Positions 7,278 through 15,958 of a DNA stretch of 19,162 nt are shown here, one piece after another. Source of the DNA: an uncultured Microcaldota archaeon (GTDB taxonomy: Archaea; Micrarchaeota; Micrarchaeia; Anstonellales; Bilamarchaeaceae); NCBI GenBank assembly GCA_903835325.1, contig CAILMU010000031.1, positions 1 to 19,162 of the forward strand, read 5' to 3'. Position 1 is the stretch's first letter. Each line of letters starts with the position of its first letter. The position numbers and the translations under genes are program-made. Below the pieces are notes generated by a model. The model was given only the letters and a program-made list of their open reading frames with translations, was not told the DNA's origin and ran no database searches.

Positions 7278-10200
7278 TCAAGGCGACTGCCCCGTGGACA
7301 CCGGTTTGACCACTATCGACGCATGCGAATGCACATCAGTGAAATCGAGCATCGGGTAGTGTATCCCGTTCTCCGTGTAGGTCCGTCCTGCCGCCACCCA
7401 GTTGTTGTATTTCGTTCTTGTCCATAACACGGATATCGGGACGAAGAGCGCCTTGTGGCTTGCGTTGAAGGCATCGGACGACAATTTGGTGTCCAGTTTC
7501 ACCTCGAAAGTCCCTTTGTCCAGCAAAGCGACGACGTCGGTATCCCTGACCGTGCCGTTGGCCTGAGCCATGGGCTCCAGCGTGCCTGGTTTGACCTTCA
7601 CCACGATATCCTGGCCCGTAGCGACGGCCTGGCCCTGGGCGTTGACCACTTGGGCATCGCGGATTATCGTCGCGGTGTAGCGCCTCTTCGAACGGTCTTT
7701 CTCGCGCAGGTCGTCAGGATGCAGCAGATAGATTCCGCTCTCCCCGCGTATTCCGTATGTTTTGCGCAGATCGTGGAAAGCGCCGCCGTAGCTGTCTATC
7801 ACCATGTCGGGCATGCCGCTTTTCACCCACCGATCGAACAGCGTGAATGTCGTTGACTTGTTATCGGCATTCGCGGTGCCTGTGATATCGGAGACCTTGA
7901 AGGACGCCAAATGCATCCCTCCTTCGGTATACTTGTCCTTGTGGCTTTTCGCGTAGTATTTGATGCCGCTCACGACCTGCGGTACAGGTATCGGAGGCAG
8001 AACCAGCTTGTCCAGTTCCGGGTCGGTCAGATCCGCCATCGCGACCTGCACAAGCTCTATCGTAGTGTGCGGAGCCGCGCGCGAGGTCATGCCGTTCAGG
8101 TAGTTGCCTGATGGCGCACCGTTCATCTGGCCTGAGTATTCGGTCGCTTTCCCGAGCATCTCCAGGCCACGGAACACGTATTTGACCTCTGGGTGGTCAT
8201 TGACTGATACCATGTTCAGCCTCTTCATCAGCTCGTCCTTGTCCTTGCAGCCGAACTTCTTCACCAGCTCGTCGACAGTCTGGTTGCCCCAGGTCACCCA
8301 TCCTTTGACTATGGAGCTGGATGAGGCGTTCACGCCGAGGATGGCCTGCTCGGCGCTCAAGGCGCCGAAGCCCAATGTGGTGGTGCTGACATATGAATCG
8401 TATGCCTGGAACGGATTGTATCTCTGCTGACGCAGGATTGCAGGGGCTTGGGTGTCCATGAAGACCCTGAGCTCGCGTTCGTGCTCGACCCACATGCTTC
8501 CGAAATACGCCTGGTCGAGCTCTTCGTGCCAGTCCTGCCAAGGCGCCCTCTGCGCGAGCTCCGCGTTCTTGGCATCTACTGTGACTGTCTTGTGCTCGTC
8601 TGTGCGCGAGTCCGTCGGCCTCCTGTGGCCGAGGAATAGGTTCGCGCTATTGGAGGTGGCGCGCCCGGTCTCGAAGCTAGCGATAGAGAGGGCGTAGTCC
8701 CAGCCCTGGTATTTGGCACCAGAGCCGAACAGGGCCGTAACGCCGAATCCTGCATTCTCCCGATTGTCTGTCCACATCATGAAGTAGCGTTTCGCGAACT
8801 CGTTGCTCTGCTCGAACCCGGCCTTGTCGAAATCGGTGGCGGTTTCCGGGGCATACATGTTCAGCTTGTCCTTCTCCTTCTTGACCGTGTATGATTTGGT
8901 GCCGATGTGCAGATAGAGCGCCTTCCCTTCCTCGAGATTGCCCATCGCTGCGATTTGGCTCTCTGTGATGATGGATGGATCCATTTTGTTCTTTTCCATC
9001 GCGGCCTTGAACGAACTGGCGTCTTTTGCGCTTAGGATCGGGGTCTCCTCTGGGACCACCTTGAAGTTGTTGTAGAGGGTCATCTCGCTGAAATATGCCA
9101 GGTCGTCCGTGGTGCGGTGCGAGGCAGGCGCGAGCATGTTGATGGCGTCATCGGCCATCTTGCGCGTGATGAGCGGGTAGTAGGTGGGCTTGAAATCAGG
9201 CTCCTGGAAATTGAGCGCGAAGATGCGCTTGGCGTCATCGATGGTCTTCTTCGCGTTCTTGACAGCCTCGGATGAAGCTGTCAGCGAGGACGGGCGCATC
9301 TCCGGGTTGTTGAGGAACATCGTGGCTTCCGACAGAGCGAGTATGCCGACGGTCATCTGGTAGATGCTGTCCGCCGCCGCGACCATCTGCGGTATCTTGA
9401 TGGTCTCGTCATCCGGATTCTGGATATGATTCCTGTTGGTTTCGATCCAGGAGACCCATTTCTGGGCCGTCTGCATGACCGGGTCGTCTTTGGCCAAGGT
9501 GGCGATAGACATCGCGCTTTTCAGCTTCTCGCTGATTTGAAGTATCCTGTACCTCTGGTCCTTGTCGAGGAGGGTAAGGTACCTTTTCTCTTTCTTGTCC
9601 TTGTCGTATTTCTCCACCAAGCCGTCGAAATAGTTTTGGTACTCGGTTTCGCAGATGGCGCGCTGGCTGCGGAGGGCTGCCCAGCTGTCGGAGAGGGCGC
9701 TGCGCGTGCCGGATGGCTCCGAGGAGAATTGTATGACGTTGTTGATGAAATTCTGCGTAGTTATTGCGAGCTTCTTGGAGTAGTTCTGGCGCAAATCCTG
9801 CCTTGCTAGGCGCTCGAGCTCGGATTTCTTGAAGACCCTTCCGGGGAACTGCATCGCCATAGCCCTTCTTTTCTCTTCGATCAGGTCCTTCTGGTCGAAG
9901 GCCGGGAGGAGTACGAACACATCGAAGTTCGGGTCGCGCATGACGATGGTCAGGGCAGAATACGTCGTCCAGAAGGTCGTCCTCTTGCCGATATCCGCAC
10001 TGTCAAGCCCGTGCGATTTCACGAACGCGAATCCGTCCGAAAGCAGCTTCACCGAACGGGCGTCATAGCGCATGGGGAACAGATGCGATGCGACATAGTA
10101 GTATGAGACCTTGTCCCTGCTCAGGTAGTTCTCGACTATCCCTGCCCTCGAGTTCCATTCGGCCGCGACCTCGTCTGAGCTGTTGTGCAGGATCGTGTCG

Positions 10201-11672
10201 CCGCGCTTGGAGGTGTGGTAATAGCGTTTGTTCTCAACCGTCTTGGCATCTGCCTCGGGGTTGGTTGCCTTGGCCTCCTTTACTGTCGTGGGTATGTGAT
10301 CAGCGGTTTCCGCGGCAAGCAGCGCATCCTTGTCCGCGAGCCCGGAAGTCCTTGCTATCTCTGAGTTCTTGCGGTTGAAATCGATGATGAAGCGCGCAGC
10401 CTTGCGGATGGACGCCTGCTCTGTCTCGAATGTGGATTTCGCGTCAGTGACCCCTTTCTGCGCAGCCTTCTCGTCCTTGTTCACAAGTGAGTCGCGTGCG
10501 GCCTTCAGGTTCTTGATTATCAAGCGCGCGGCAGTATCGCCGCAATATATCGTGTTGTCGGCCATCGCGCGTATCGAGTCCGCTGTCTGCCCGGTATACG
10601 TGCGAAGCGACTGCTTTATGGAATCGACTTCTGCGTTTATGCTGACCAATAGGCCCTGAGGCACGTTAGCCTCCTTGCGGGCCACCTTGGATTGGACGGC
10701 GTCTATCAATGCCTGGGCTTCTGTGTTCTTCTTCGCAAGCGTCTCGAGATCCGCGCCGGTCGGCTTCTTCTTGTTGAGAAGCGTTTGCATCGCCGCCGCC
10801 TTGTTCGATGCGTCCGCCCTCTGGGCGGATGTGGCCGCGGCGCCGAGTTCGGTCTTCGGTTTCGATATCGTGTTGAGCGTTTCGATAGTCGTCTGGTAAG
10901 CGTCACGCTTGGCGTCTGTGAGCTCTGGTGTCTTAGTCTCTTCCTGGTTCGGCTGCCCGGTCTTCTGCTGTGTCCCTGCTTCGTCCTGCTTCTTCGGGAC
11001 AGCTCCGCCCTTCACTGGGCCGGGAGTCGCCACGACTGCTGGCTTCTCCTCCTGTCCCTGTGCTTGGGCCGAACCTGCCGCCACCCCTGCAAGAGCAGCA
11101 GCGAGAGGTCCTGACGATGTCGCATCGCCGACGGCTCTTGTCGCCATCTTCTTGACCTGTTCTATGCTGGCATTATCGAAAATTGGGTTCTCAGGCCGGT
11201 TCAGCAGAGTGTTGAGCTGCTTGGTGAGCGAGATGAATTGGTCCTTGGGTTCGGCGCCTGTGAGATCGAAAACTGATTTCCCGAGGCGGGTGTTGAATGG
11301 GCGCAATGCGTCCAACCATAGGTTGCGCAGCGTCGCATTGGACCATTGGAAACCTACGGTCTGGGCCGCGTTTCCGGGAGACTTTTTCTGCAGTTCGAAG
11401 AATTCTAATGTCTTCTTTATAGGCTCGTCAAGCTTCTTCAGGAGCTCGCTCCCTTCCTTGCTCGACATCGCCCCCTGAGCCGCAGCGACATTGCCGCGGG
11501 TATCCATCACTACCCCGACTGGACCGAACGCCATAAACGTAGCACCCATTATGAAGTACTTGGCCAAGGTTCTTGCGGCCAAGCTTTTCATTGTAGTTCT
11601 GGCATTCGCTGGGCTAGAATTTAAACCGTGTGCCTCGGATCCGAATGCCGATTTGCGACCTTTCATTATCAT
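7278..11672 (-). CDS. 1464-aa exported/membrane-anchored protein, unknown family
   Basis: The product is a very large protein that I do not recognise. The ATG at 11672 is chosen because GGGTGG stands 8 nt upstream; an ATG at 11696 would add eight residues. Near residues 28-66 there is a basic stretch (ARTTMKSLAARTLAK) followed by a hydrophobic segment FIMGATFMAFGPVGVVM and an AAAQG site, consistent with a long signal peptide or an N-terminal anchor. A low-complexity Q/K/P/E-rich linker spans about 204-252, followed by a long helical, coiled-coil-prone region (about 255-480). The rest is mixed alpha/beta with several aromatic-rich segments and no obvious catalytic motif or C-terminal membrane helix. 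It is the first gene of the probable envelope operon, and the next start is 49 nt beyond its stop. Its role is probably structural or as a surface scaffold, by context only. Confidence 0.82.
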   Translation of the reverse strand: MIMKGRKSAFGSEAHGLNSSPANARTTMKSLAARTLAKYFIMGATFMAFGPVGVVMDTRGNVAAAQGAMSSKEGSELLKKLDEPIKKTLEFFELQKKSPGNAAQTVGFQWSNATLRNLWLDALRPFNTRLGKSVFDLTGAEPKDQFISLTKQLNTLLNRPENPIFDNASIEQVKKMATRAVGDATSSGPLAAALAGVAAGSAQAQGQEEKPAVVATPGPVKGGAVPKKQDEAGTQQKTGQPNQEETKTPELTDAKRDAYQTTIETLNTISKPKTELGAAATSAQRADASNKAAAMQTLLNKKKPTGADLETLAKKNTEAQALIDAVQSKVARKEANVPQGLLVSINAEVDSIKQSLRTYTGQTADSIRAMADNTIYCGDTAARLIIKNLKAARDSLVNKDEKAAQKGVTDAKSTFETEQASIRKAARFIIDFNRKNSEIARTSGLADKDALLAAETADHIPTTVKEAKATNPEADAKTVENKRYYHTSKRGDTILHNSSDEVAAEWNSRAGIVENYLSRDKVSYYYVASHLFPMRYDARSVKLLSDGFAFVKSHGLDSADIGKRTTFWTTYSALTIVMRDPNFDVFVLLPAFDQKDLIEEKRRAMAMQFPGRVFKKSELERLARQDLRQNYSKKLAITTQNFINNVIQFSSEPSGTRSALSDSWAALRSQRAICETEYQNYFDGLVEKYDKDKKEKRYLTLLDKDQRYRILQISEKLKSAMSIATLAKDDPVMQTAQKWVSWIETNRNHIQNPDDETIKIPQMVAAADSIYQMTVGILALSEATMFLNNPEMRPSSLTASSEAVKNAKKTIDDAKRIFALNFQEPDFKPTYYPLITRKMADDAINMLAPASHRTTDDLAYFSEMTLYNNFKVVPEETPILSAKDASSFKAAMEKNKMDPSIITESQIAAMGNLEEGKALYLHIGTKSYTVKKEKDKLNMYAPETATDFDKAGFEQSNEFAKRYFMMWTDNRENAGFGVTALFGSGAKYQGWDYALSIASFETGRATSNSANLFLGHRRPTDSRTDEHKTVTVDAKNAELAQRAPWQDWHEELDQAYFGSMWVEHERELRVFMDTQAPAILRQQRYNPFQAYDSYVSTTTLGFGALSAEQAILGVNASSSSIVKGWVTWGNQTVDELVKKFGCKDKDELMKRLNMVSVNDHPEVKYVFRGLEMLGKATEYSGQMNGAPSGNYLNGMTSRAAPHTTIELVQVAMADLTDPELDKLVLPPIPVPQVVSGIKYYAKSHKDKYTEGGMHLASFKVSDITGTANADNKSTTFTLFDRWVKSGMPDMVIDSYGGAFHDLRKTYGIRGESGIYLLHPDDLREKDRSKRRYTATIIRDAQVVNAQGQAVATGQDIVVKVKPGTLEPMAQANGTVRDTDVVALLDKGTFEVKLDTKLSSDAFNASHKALFVPISVLWTRTKYNNWVAAGRTYTENGIHYPMLDFTDVHSHASIVVKPVSTGQSP

Positions 11673-11708
11673 AAATGTTCCACCCTGAAGATGCATTCTA
11701 TTAATACA

Positions 11709-11745
11709 TCAATATATATAATCTGAAACAAATAATTTATAAACC
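11709..11745 (-). promoter_or_regulatory. promoter of the envelope operon
   Basis: Two TATA-like boxes occur on the minus strand: TTTATAAATT (about 11744-11735) and ATTATATATATTG (about 11722-11710). The first would start transcription near 11714, leaving a leader of about 42 nt that contains the GGGTGG site; the second near 11690. Further upstream (11822-11849) a 7-bp AT-rich inverted repeat, ATTACTA/TAGTAAT, could be an operator or a weak hairpin. Confidence 0.5.
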
Positions 11746-11895
11746 AATCTCACATGTGCTAGTTTTACCACATCAGCCAGTCCCCCTCCCAGAAAAACCA
11801 GCGGATTCGATAACACATATTATTACTAGAACCCATTATAAATAGTAATTATAGAAAGGAGAGGAAGGTGGGGGAAGACCAGAATCAGGAAAACG

Positions 11896-12261
11896 TCAGC
11901 TACTTTGCGAAGCTGCGTTTTTGGGCCTGTTCTTTCCATCCACGAGTATTATTTTCGGCTCCAGAGTTTCGTCTTTCTCTATGATGCTGTAGGCTATGAT
12001 GATAATCTTATCGCCAGGTTTCACCAGCCTGGCCGCGCCTCCGTTCGCGCAGATTTTGCCGGAGCCTTCCTTGCCTCTTATCACATAGGTGTCCAGCCGC
12101 GCCCCGTTGTCTATATCCACGACGCTGATTTTGTCGAATTCGCGGATGTTGGCCAGGTCGAGCAGAAGGCCGTCCACTGTCAGGCTGCCTTCATAATGCA
12201 AATCGGCATCCGTGACCGTGGCGCGATGGATCTTGGAGCAAAGGACTTCGCGTGATGGCAT
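11896..12261 (-). CDS. panD: aspartate 1-decarboxylase, pyruvoyl type
   Basis: This enzyme decarboxylates L-aspartate to beta-alanine for pantothenate and CoA synthesis in the cytoplasm. The precursor cleaves itself at Gly-Ser to create a pyruvoyl cofactor. The cleavage motif HYEGS is at residues 22-26 counting from the ATG at 12261, so Ser26 becomes the pyruvoyl group. Lys10, the Arg-x-x-Thr-Tyr segment (RLDTYVI) and NGGAA match conserved positions of bacterial PanD. This start gives 121 aa and the usual 9-10 residues before the first IHR strand; an ATG at 12267 adds two residues, and the frame runs open further up without support. No Shine-Dalgarno site is clear. It is transcribed divergently from rubrerythrin. 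Most archaea make beta-alanine with the PLP-dependent MfnA-type decarboxylase, so a bacterial-type PanD suggests transfer. Confidence 0.92.
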   Translation of the reverse strand: MPSREVLCSKIHRATVTDADLHYEGSLTVDGLLLDLANIREFDKISVVDIDNGARLDTYVIRGKEGSGKICANGGAARLVKPGDKIIIIAYSIIEKDETLEPKIILVDGKNRPKNAASQSS

Positions 12262-12302
12262 GTTCATGGACCCAGTTTTCTGATTACGTCTATGCACAGT
12301 CC

Positions 12303-12310
12303 TCTTTATA
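12303..12310 (-). promoter_or_regulatory. TATA box of panD
   Basis: The minus strand reads ATATAAAG here, about 40 nt upstream of the panD start, predicting transcription from about 12281 and a leader of 14-20 nt. A short inverted repeat, GGACT-CC-AGTCC (12314-12325), lies between this box and the rubrerythrin promoter and may be an operator. Confidence 0.5.
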
Positions 12311-12343
12311 TCCGGACTCCAGTCCTGTGAACCGCGGCTTGCC

Positions 12344-12353
12344 AATTAAAAAA
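12344..12353 (+). promoter_or_regulatory. probable TATA box of rubrerythrin
   Basis: AATTAAAAAA lies about 38 nt before the rubrerythrin ATG and would give a short leader carrying AGGTGA (12375-12380), 6 nt from the start. The match to the TATA consensus is modest. Confidence 0.35.
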
Positions 12354-12386
12354 TCTTTAGCAGGAAACCACACCAGGTGATTTTTG

Positions 12387-12962
12387 ATGAATACGGCAGA
12401 GCATATGGCGCAGGCTTTTATAGGCGAATGCATGGCGAGGAACAGGTACACGATGTACGCGAAGGTCGCCCGGACCGAAGGGTACGAGCAGATAGGCGGT
12501 TTGTTCCTGGAGACGGCCGAGAACGAGCGGGAGCACTCGAAATGGTTCTTCAACATGATGAATATGGCCGCGGAGAAGAAAGCCATGAAGAAGGTGCATG
12601 TCGAATCCGATGTGCCGAACGTCTTGGGGAACACTGTCGCGAACCTGAAGGCGGCCATAGCCGGCGAGCACTACGAGAACTCGGAGATGTATCCTGAGAT
12701 AGCGGAAGTGGCGGAGAAGGAAGGCTTCCCGCAGTTCGGGACACGCGTCCGGATGATCGCCCGGGCAGAGCTCCACCACGAAGGGAGATACAAGCAACTG
12801 CTCAAAGTGATAGAAGACGGCTCGGTCTTCAAGAAACCAGCGAAGACTTATTGGGTGTGCCGCGAGTGCGGATACGTCCATGAAGGGACCGAGCCTCCGT
12901 CGAAATGCCCCTCCTGCGACCACCTTAAGGCGTTCTACCAGGTGCTGAGCGAGAATTACTGA
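12387..12962 (+). CDS. rubrerythrin
   Basis: This is a cytoplasmic non-haem diiron peroxidase that reduces hydrogen peroxide in anaerobes and microaerophiles, taking electrons through a C-terminal rubredoxin domain. The four-helix ferritin-like part carries the expected ligands: E14, E47-x-x-H50, E94 and E97, and E128-x-x-H131. The rubredoxin-type iron site is CRECGY (C158, C161) and CPSC (C174, C177). At 191 aa the length is normal and the protein looks intact. The ATG at 12387 is preferred over a TTG at 12384 because AGGTGA is 6 nt upstream. It stands alone, divergent from panD, with its own terminator. It implies exposure to oxygen in an otherwise anaerobic lifestyle. Confidence 0.95.
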   Translation: MNTAEHMAQAFIGECMARNRYTMYAKVARTEGYEQIGGLFLETAENEREHSKWFFNMMNMAAEKKAMKKVHVESDVPNVLGNTVANLKAAIAGEHYENSEMYPEIAEVAEKEGFPQFGTRVRMIARAELHHEGRYKQLLKVIEDGSVFKKPAKTYWVCRECGYVHEGTEPPSKCPSCDHLKAFYQVLSENY

Positions 12963-12979
12963 GCGGTGCAGGAGAAAGC

Positions 12980-13020
12980 GGCAGGCGCGCCTGCCCATCC
13001 TCTATTTTCATTGATTTTTA
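12980..13020 (+). terminator. hairpin plus T-rich terminator after rubrerythrin
   Basis: GGCAGGCGCGCCTGCC (12980-12995) is a perfect 16-bp palindrome 17 nt after the stop codon, followed by T-rich sequence (CTATTTTCATTGATTTTTAG). This resembles an intrinsic terminator. The AT-rich stretch from there to the helicase gene (to 13223) shows no gene and no clear TATA box. Confidence 0.6.
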
Positions 13021-13223
13021 GTATTTACCACAAAAGCATAGCATTATGAACTCCGGCTCCGCAATACATAATCAAGAATAAACAAAAAAATTCAGGTTTT
13101 CTTTATCTTATCGTATTTCCAAATCAGGATCTTACGAAAAGGGCATTTTGTCCTCCTCCGCAGAAAATCTAGCAGATGAAGATAAACAAAATCGAATTTT
13201 AGTTAAACAAGGTGAAAACAAAA

Positions 13224-14498
13224 ATGAAATTCAAGGAGTTGAGCATCAGCGGTAGGACTATCGCTGCGCTGGAAGAGATGGGATATATCGATGCGACTGA
13301 GGTGCAGGAGAAATCCATACCTTTGATACTGCAGGGCGAGGACGTTATGGTCCGCAGCCAGACAGGGACCGGGAAGACTGCGGCATTCGGAATAGGATTG
13401 ATAGATATCATATCCAAGGACCGGAGCAGGAAAGCGCTCATACTCGCCCCCACAAGAGAGCTCGCTGCACAGATAACGAACGAGCTGAGATCTATTGCCA
13501 AGCACCACAGATTGGAGATTTTCGCGGTGTACGGCGGGACAGGCATGGGAAAACAGACCGCGCTGATAAGGCGCGGGTTCGACATAATCGTCGCGACTCC
13601 GGGCCGCCTCCTGGACCATATGCAGCAGGGCACCCTGAGATTGGATGCGGTCAATTGCGTGGTGCTTGATGAAGCCGACCGCATGCTGGACATGGGATTC
13701 AAACCTGATATCGATCGGATAATGGGCAGGACCAACAGGAACCGCCAGGTTCTGCTTTTCTCAGCGACCTTCGATCCGCCGATAGTCGCGATAGCGAAAA
13801 GCTATCTTACGTCCCCGCAATCGATAGAGATCGGCGCGGTGGGGAAAGTCGAGAAGATAGATGAGGAGTTCATCAAGCTAGAGCGGGCCGAGAAGCAGGA
13901 CAGGTTAAGGGAGATAATCAAGCGCGAACCCATGTCAAGGACATTGATATTCGTCGCATCGAAAAGGAATGTCGAGAACGTCTGCAAAAGGCTGAACCGG
14001 GATGGGATCGAAGCGAATTACATCCATGGCGGCCGCACGCAATCCCAGCGCGAGAAGACCATACGCGGATTCCAGGAAGGCGCGTTCAGGATACTTGTCG
14101 CTACTGATGTCGCTGCGCGCGGGCTCCATATCGAGGATATCTCGCACGTAATAAACTACGACCAGGCTGACAGCACCGAGATGCACACGCACCGCATCGG
14201 AAGGACCGGCAGGATGGGCAAAGGCGGAAAAGCGATAACTTTCGTAGAGACCGACCCGTTGCCGAAACGACCGAGGGGCGGGCACAAGAACCGGAGTTTC
14301 GGTGGTGGATACAATCAACGGCCGCAATCCGGCGGAAATGACAGACGCCCGTCGCATGGGGATCAAGGCGGCTCATCCTATGGACGCAGCGAAAACAGCT
14401 CTTCCAATCCATACGGCCAGGGCACGCAACGCCCTTATTCTCCGGGATTCAGGAACAGGCCCAGGGACAGGAGAAACCGGGAAAGAAAGCGTGTTTGA
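13224..14498 (+). CDS. DEAD-box ATP-dependent RNA helicase
   Basis: This is a superfamily 2 RNA helicase that uses ATP to open short RNA duplexes, typical of ribosome assembly, mRNA turnover or cold adaptation. From the ATG at 13224 the motifs are in order: Q-motif Gln28, motif I SQTGTGKT (45-52), Ia PTREL (76-80), Ib TPGR (125-128), II DEAD (149-152), III SAT (180-182), IV LIFVAS, V ATDVAARG (293-300) and VI HRIGRTGR (323-330). The core is complete. A tail of about 75 residues (350-424) is rich in G, R, N, S and Q, ends in RRNRERKRV and is probably a disordered RNA-binding extension. An upstream GTG (13212) is in frame, but AGGTG there is better read as the ribosome-binding site of the ATG. 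The 428-aa gene follows in the same direction. Confidence 0.95.
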   Translation: MKFKELSISGRTIAALEEMGYIDATEVQEKSIPLILQGEDVMVRSQTGTGKTAAFGIGLIDIISKDRSRKALILAPTRELAAQITNELRSIAKHHRLEIFAVYGGTGMGKQTALIRRGFDIIVATPGRLLDHMQQGTLRLDAVNCVVLDEADRMLDMGFKPDIDRIMGRTNRNRQVLLFSATFDPPIVAIAKSYLTSPQSIEIGAVGKVEKIDEEFIKLERAEKQDRLREIIKREPMSRTLIFVASKRNVENVCKRLNRDGIEANYIHGGRTQSQREKTIRGFQEGAFRILVATDVAARGLHIEDISHVINYDQADSTEMHTHRIGRTGRMGKGGKAITFVETDPLPKRPRGGHKNRSFGGGYNQRPQSGGNDRRPSHGDQGGSSYGRSENSSSNPYGQGTQRPYSPGFRNRPRDRRNRERKRV

Positions 14499-14520
14499 CC
14501 GTTGATTTGTGCGATGGAAA

Positions 14521-14548
14521 TACATAAAACACTTTCCATATAATATTA
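14521..14548 (+). promoter_or_regulatory. TATA boxes before the 428-aa gene
   Basis: TACATAAAAC (14521-14530) lies 26-34 nt before the ATG at 14555, the spacing expected for a leaderless mRNA. A second AT-rich stretch, ATATAATATT (14539-14548), could serve a start at the internal ATG 14582. The 56-bp gap from the helicase suggests a separate promoter. Confidence 0.4.
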
Positions 14549-14554
14549 CCACCG

Positions 14555-15841
14555 ATGATACAGGATTCCCAGAAATCTCTGATGTCGCTCAGGCCCGGAC
14601 AGCTCTATTTCGGGACGAAGCATCTCAAGAGGATAGTCGGAACACTGGAATCCGCTGGATTCAAGCGCATCCGCGGAAAGGAGCTCGTGGAGAGCAACCC
14701 GGACCAGTTCTGGGATGAACCGCCCTCGCGGGTGAGGGGCGGGGTGTGGAACGCGGTATACCGCAGATCGCTATTCACCGAAGAGGATTCCCGTTGCTGG
14801 CTGGATGCCAAGATAGACGTGAACCCGTACCTGGGCAAGATAAACGGGGGAAAACAGCCCCTGGATATGGAGAGGGCGCGAATCACGTTCGGGCTCATCG
14901 AGGAAGATATCGGCATGGTAGGCAAAGCCATAGCCGAGCTCGAACTGGAGAAATCGCTCGGGGCCGACATCTCGAAGCTCGAGGCGATGATCACCCATTA
15001 TCCGTTCAGCACAAGCGTCAGGCTCGCATTCAACCAGCTTCCTGAGTATGGAGAGGATGGGGAAGCCAGGACAGCCAGGAGGAACAACAGGCTGATGCAC
15101 GACGTCATCGCGATAGCTTGCGAAGGGGAATTGATTGTTGCGGATTTCTCCCTGATAGAACCTGAGAGGTATGTCAAGGAGATGATAGACACAGCAAGAG
15201 ACGTCCATGAGGGGCTGATAAGTTTCAAGACCGCTTCGCATAAAGTGAAGATAGCGGCATACGGCAATGAGGCGAAGGGTCTCGAGAGGGAGCTTGCGAT
15301 GCTGGACCCGGATGACACCGAAGGGCTTGAGAGATTGATAGAAAGGCACGGCGGAATGGATGCTTTCCTGAAGAATTACGAGGGCATGCGCACTGATGCA
15401 GAGAAAAGCTGGAGCGAATATATGGAGGAGTTCGCCATGCTCCTTGATTTGTCAAGGCCGTTGCTCCTGAAGGTCCGGCCGATGCTGCAGAACGCCCATC
15501 TGGACACGGAATTGACGATTGCGGAGATAGTCGTCACATTGCACATGCTGGATGAGCACGAAGCGAAGGAGCTGGATGCGCTTCTCGAGATGCTCAGCTG
15601 GGATCTGCCGGGAGTCATCGATTATTCATATTCGACAAAAAGGCTCAAGAACGACCTCATCAACGGCTACGAGGCGATAAGGACCATGCTCGCGATGAAC
15701 GACACGTTCCAGCATATCGCCGGCCTCATCGCGGACAGGTATGTCTCTTTGGAGTTAGCCGGATCGGAAGGCGAAACTGGAGATGCCCAGGACTACATGG
15801 ACGACATCAGGGACGCCGTGCCGATAGATCGCAGGGTCTGA
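14555..15841 (+). CDS. hypothetical helical protein, 428 aa
   Basis: I do not recognise this protein. It has no signal peptide and no membrane segment, so it is probably cytoplasmic. It is strongly charged and almost entirely helical by appearance, with Leu/Glu-rich amphipathic stretches around residues 108-150, 235-300 and 310-360. The N-terminal 100 residues are different: SLRPGQLYFGTKHLKRIV, then DEPPSRVRGGVWNAVYRRSLF and a DVNPYLG segment, and may form a small folded domain. No nucleotide-binding or catalytic motif is visible. The ATG at 14555 fits a leaderless transcript; ATG 14582 is the alternative. Base and codon use match the genes to its left, so it looks like core genome, and repeat copy A starts 25 nt after its stop. 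Confidence 0.75.
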   Translation: MIQDSQKSLMSLRPGQLYFGTKHLKRIVGTLESAGFKRIRGKELVESNPDQFWDEPPSRVRGGVWNAVYRRSLFTEEDSRCWLDAKIDVNPYLGKINGGKQPLDMERARITFGLIEEDIGMVGKAIAELELEKSLGADISKLEAMITHYPFSTSVRLAFNQLPEYGEDGEARTARRNNRLMHDVIAIACEGELIVADFSLIEPERYVKEMIDTARDVHEGLISFKTASHKVKIAAYGNEAKGLERELAMLDPDDTEGLERLIERHGGMDAFLKNYEGMRTDAEKSWSEYMEEFAMLLDLSRPLLLKVRPMLQNAHLDTELTIAEIVVTLHMLDEHEAKELDALLEMLSWDLPGVIDYSYSTKRLKNDLINGYEAIRTMLAMNDTFQHIAGLIADRYVSLELAGSEGETGDAQDYMDDIRDAVPIDRRV

Positions 15842-15865
15842 ATGGGGACAGACAGGGTAAGAGAA

Positions 15866-15958
15866 ATTGTGGGGGAAGATACCCCAGAACCGTTCTGGGA
15901 GCAGAGGCAGACCGCAACCGCCGAATGTGCTTCTGGGACGAGAAGGATATAAAGCGAG
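15866..15958 (+). repeat. intergenic repeat, copy A
   Basis: These 93 bp align without gaps to 17142-17234 with 12 differences (87 percent by my count). The segment contains two adjacent short inverted repeats: GGGG-AAGATA-CCCC, and CCCAGAA-CCG-TTCTGGG, a perfect 7-bp stem with a 3-nt loop. It ends in GGATATAAAGCGAG, which has a TATA-like core on both strands. The rest of this intergenic stretch (to 16048) holds no gene. Confidence 0.8.
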
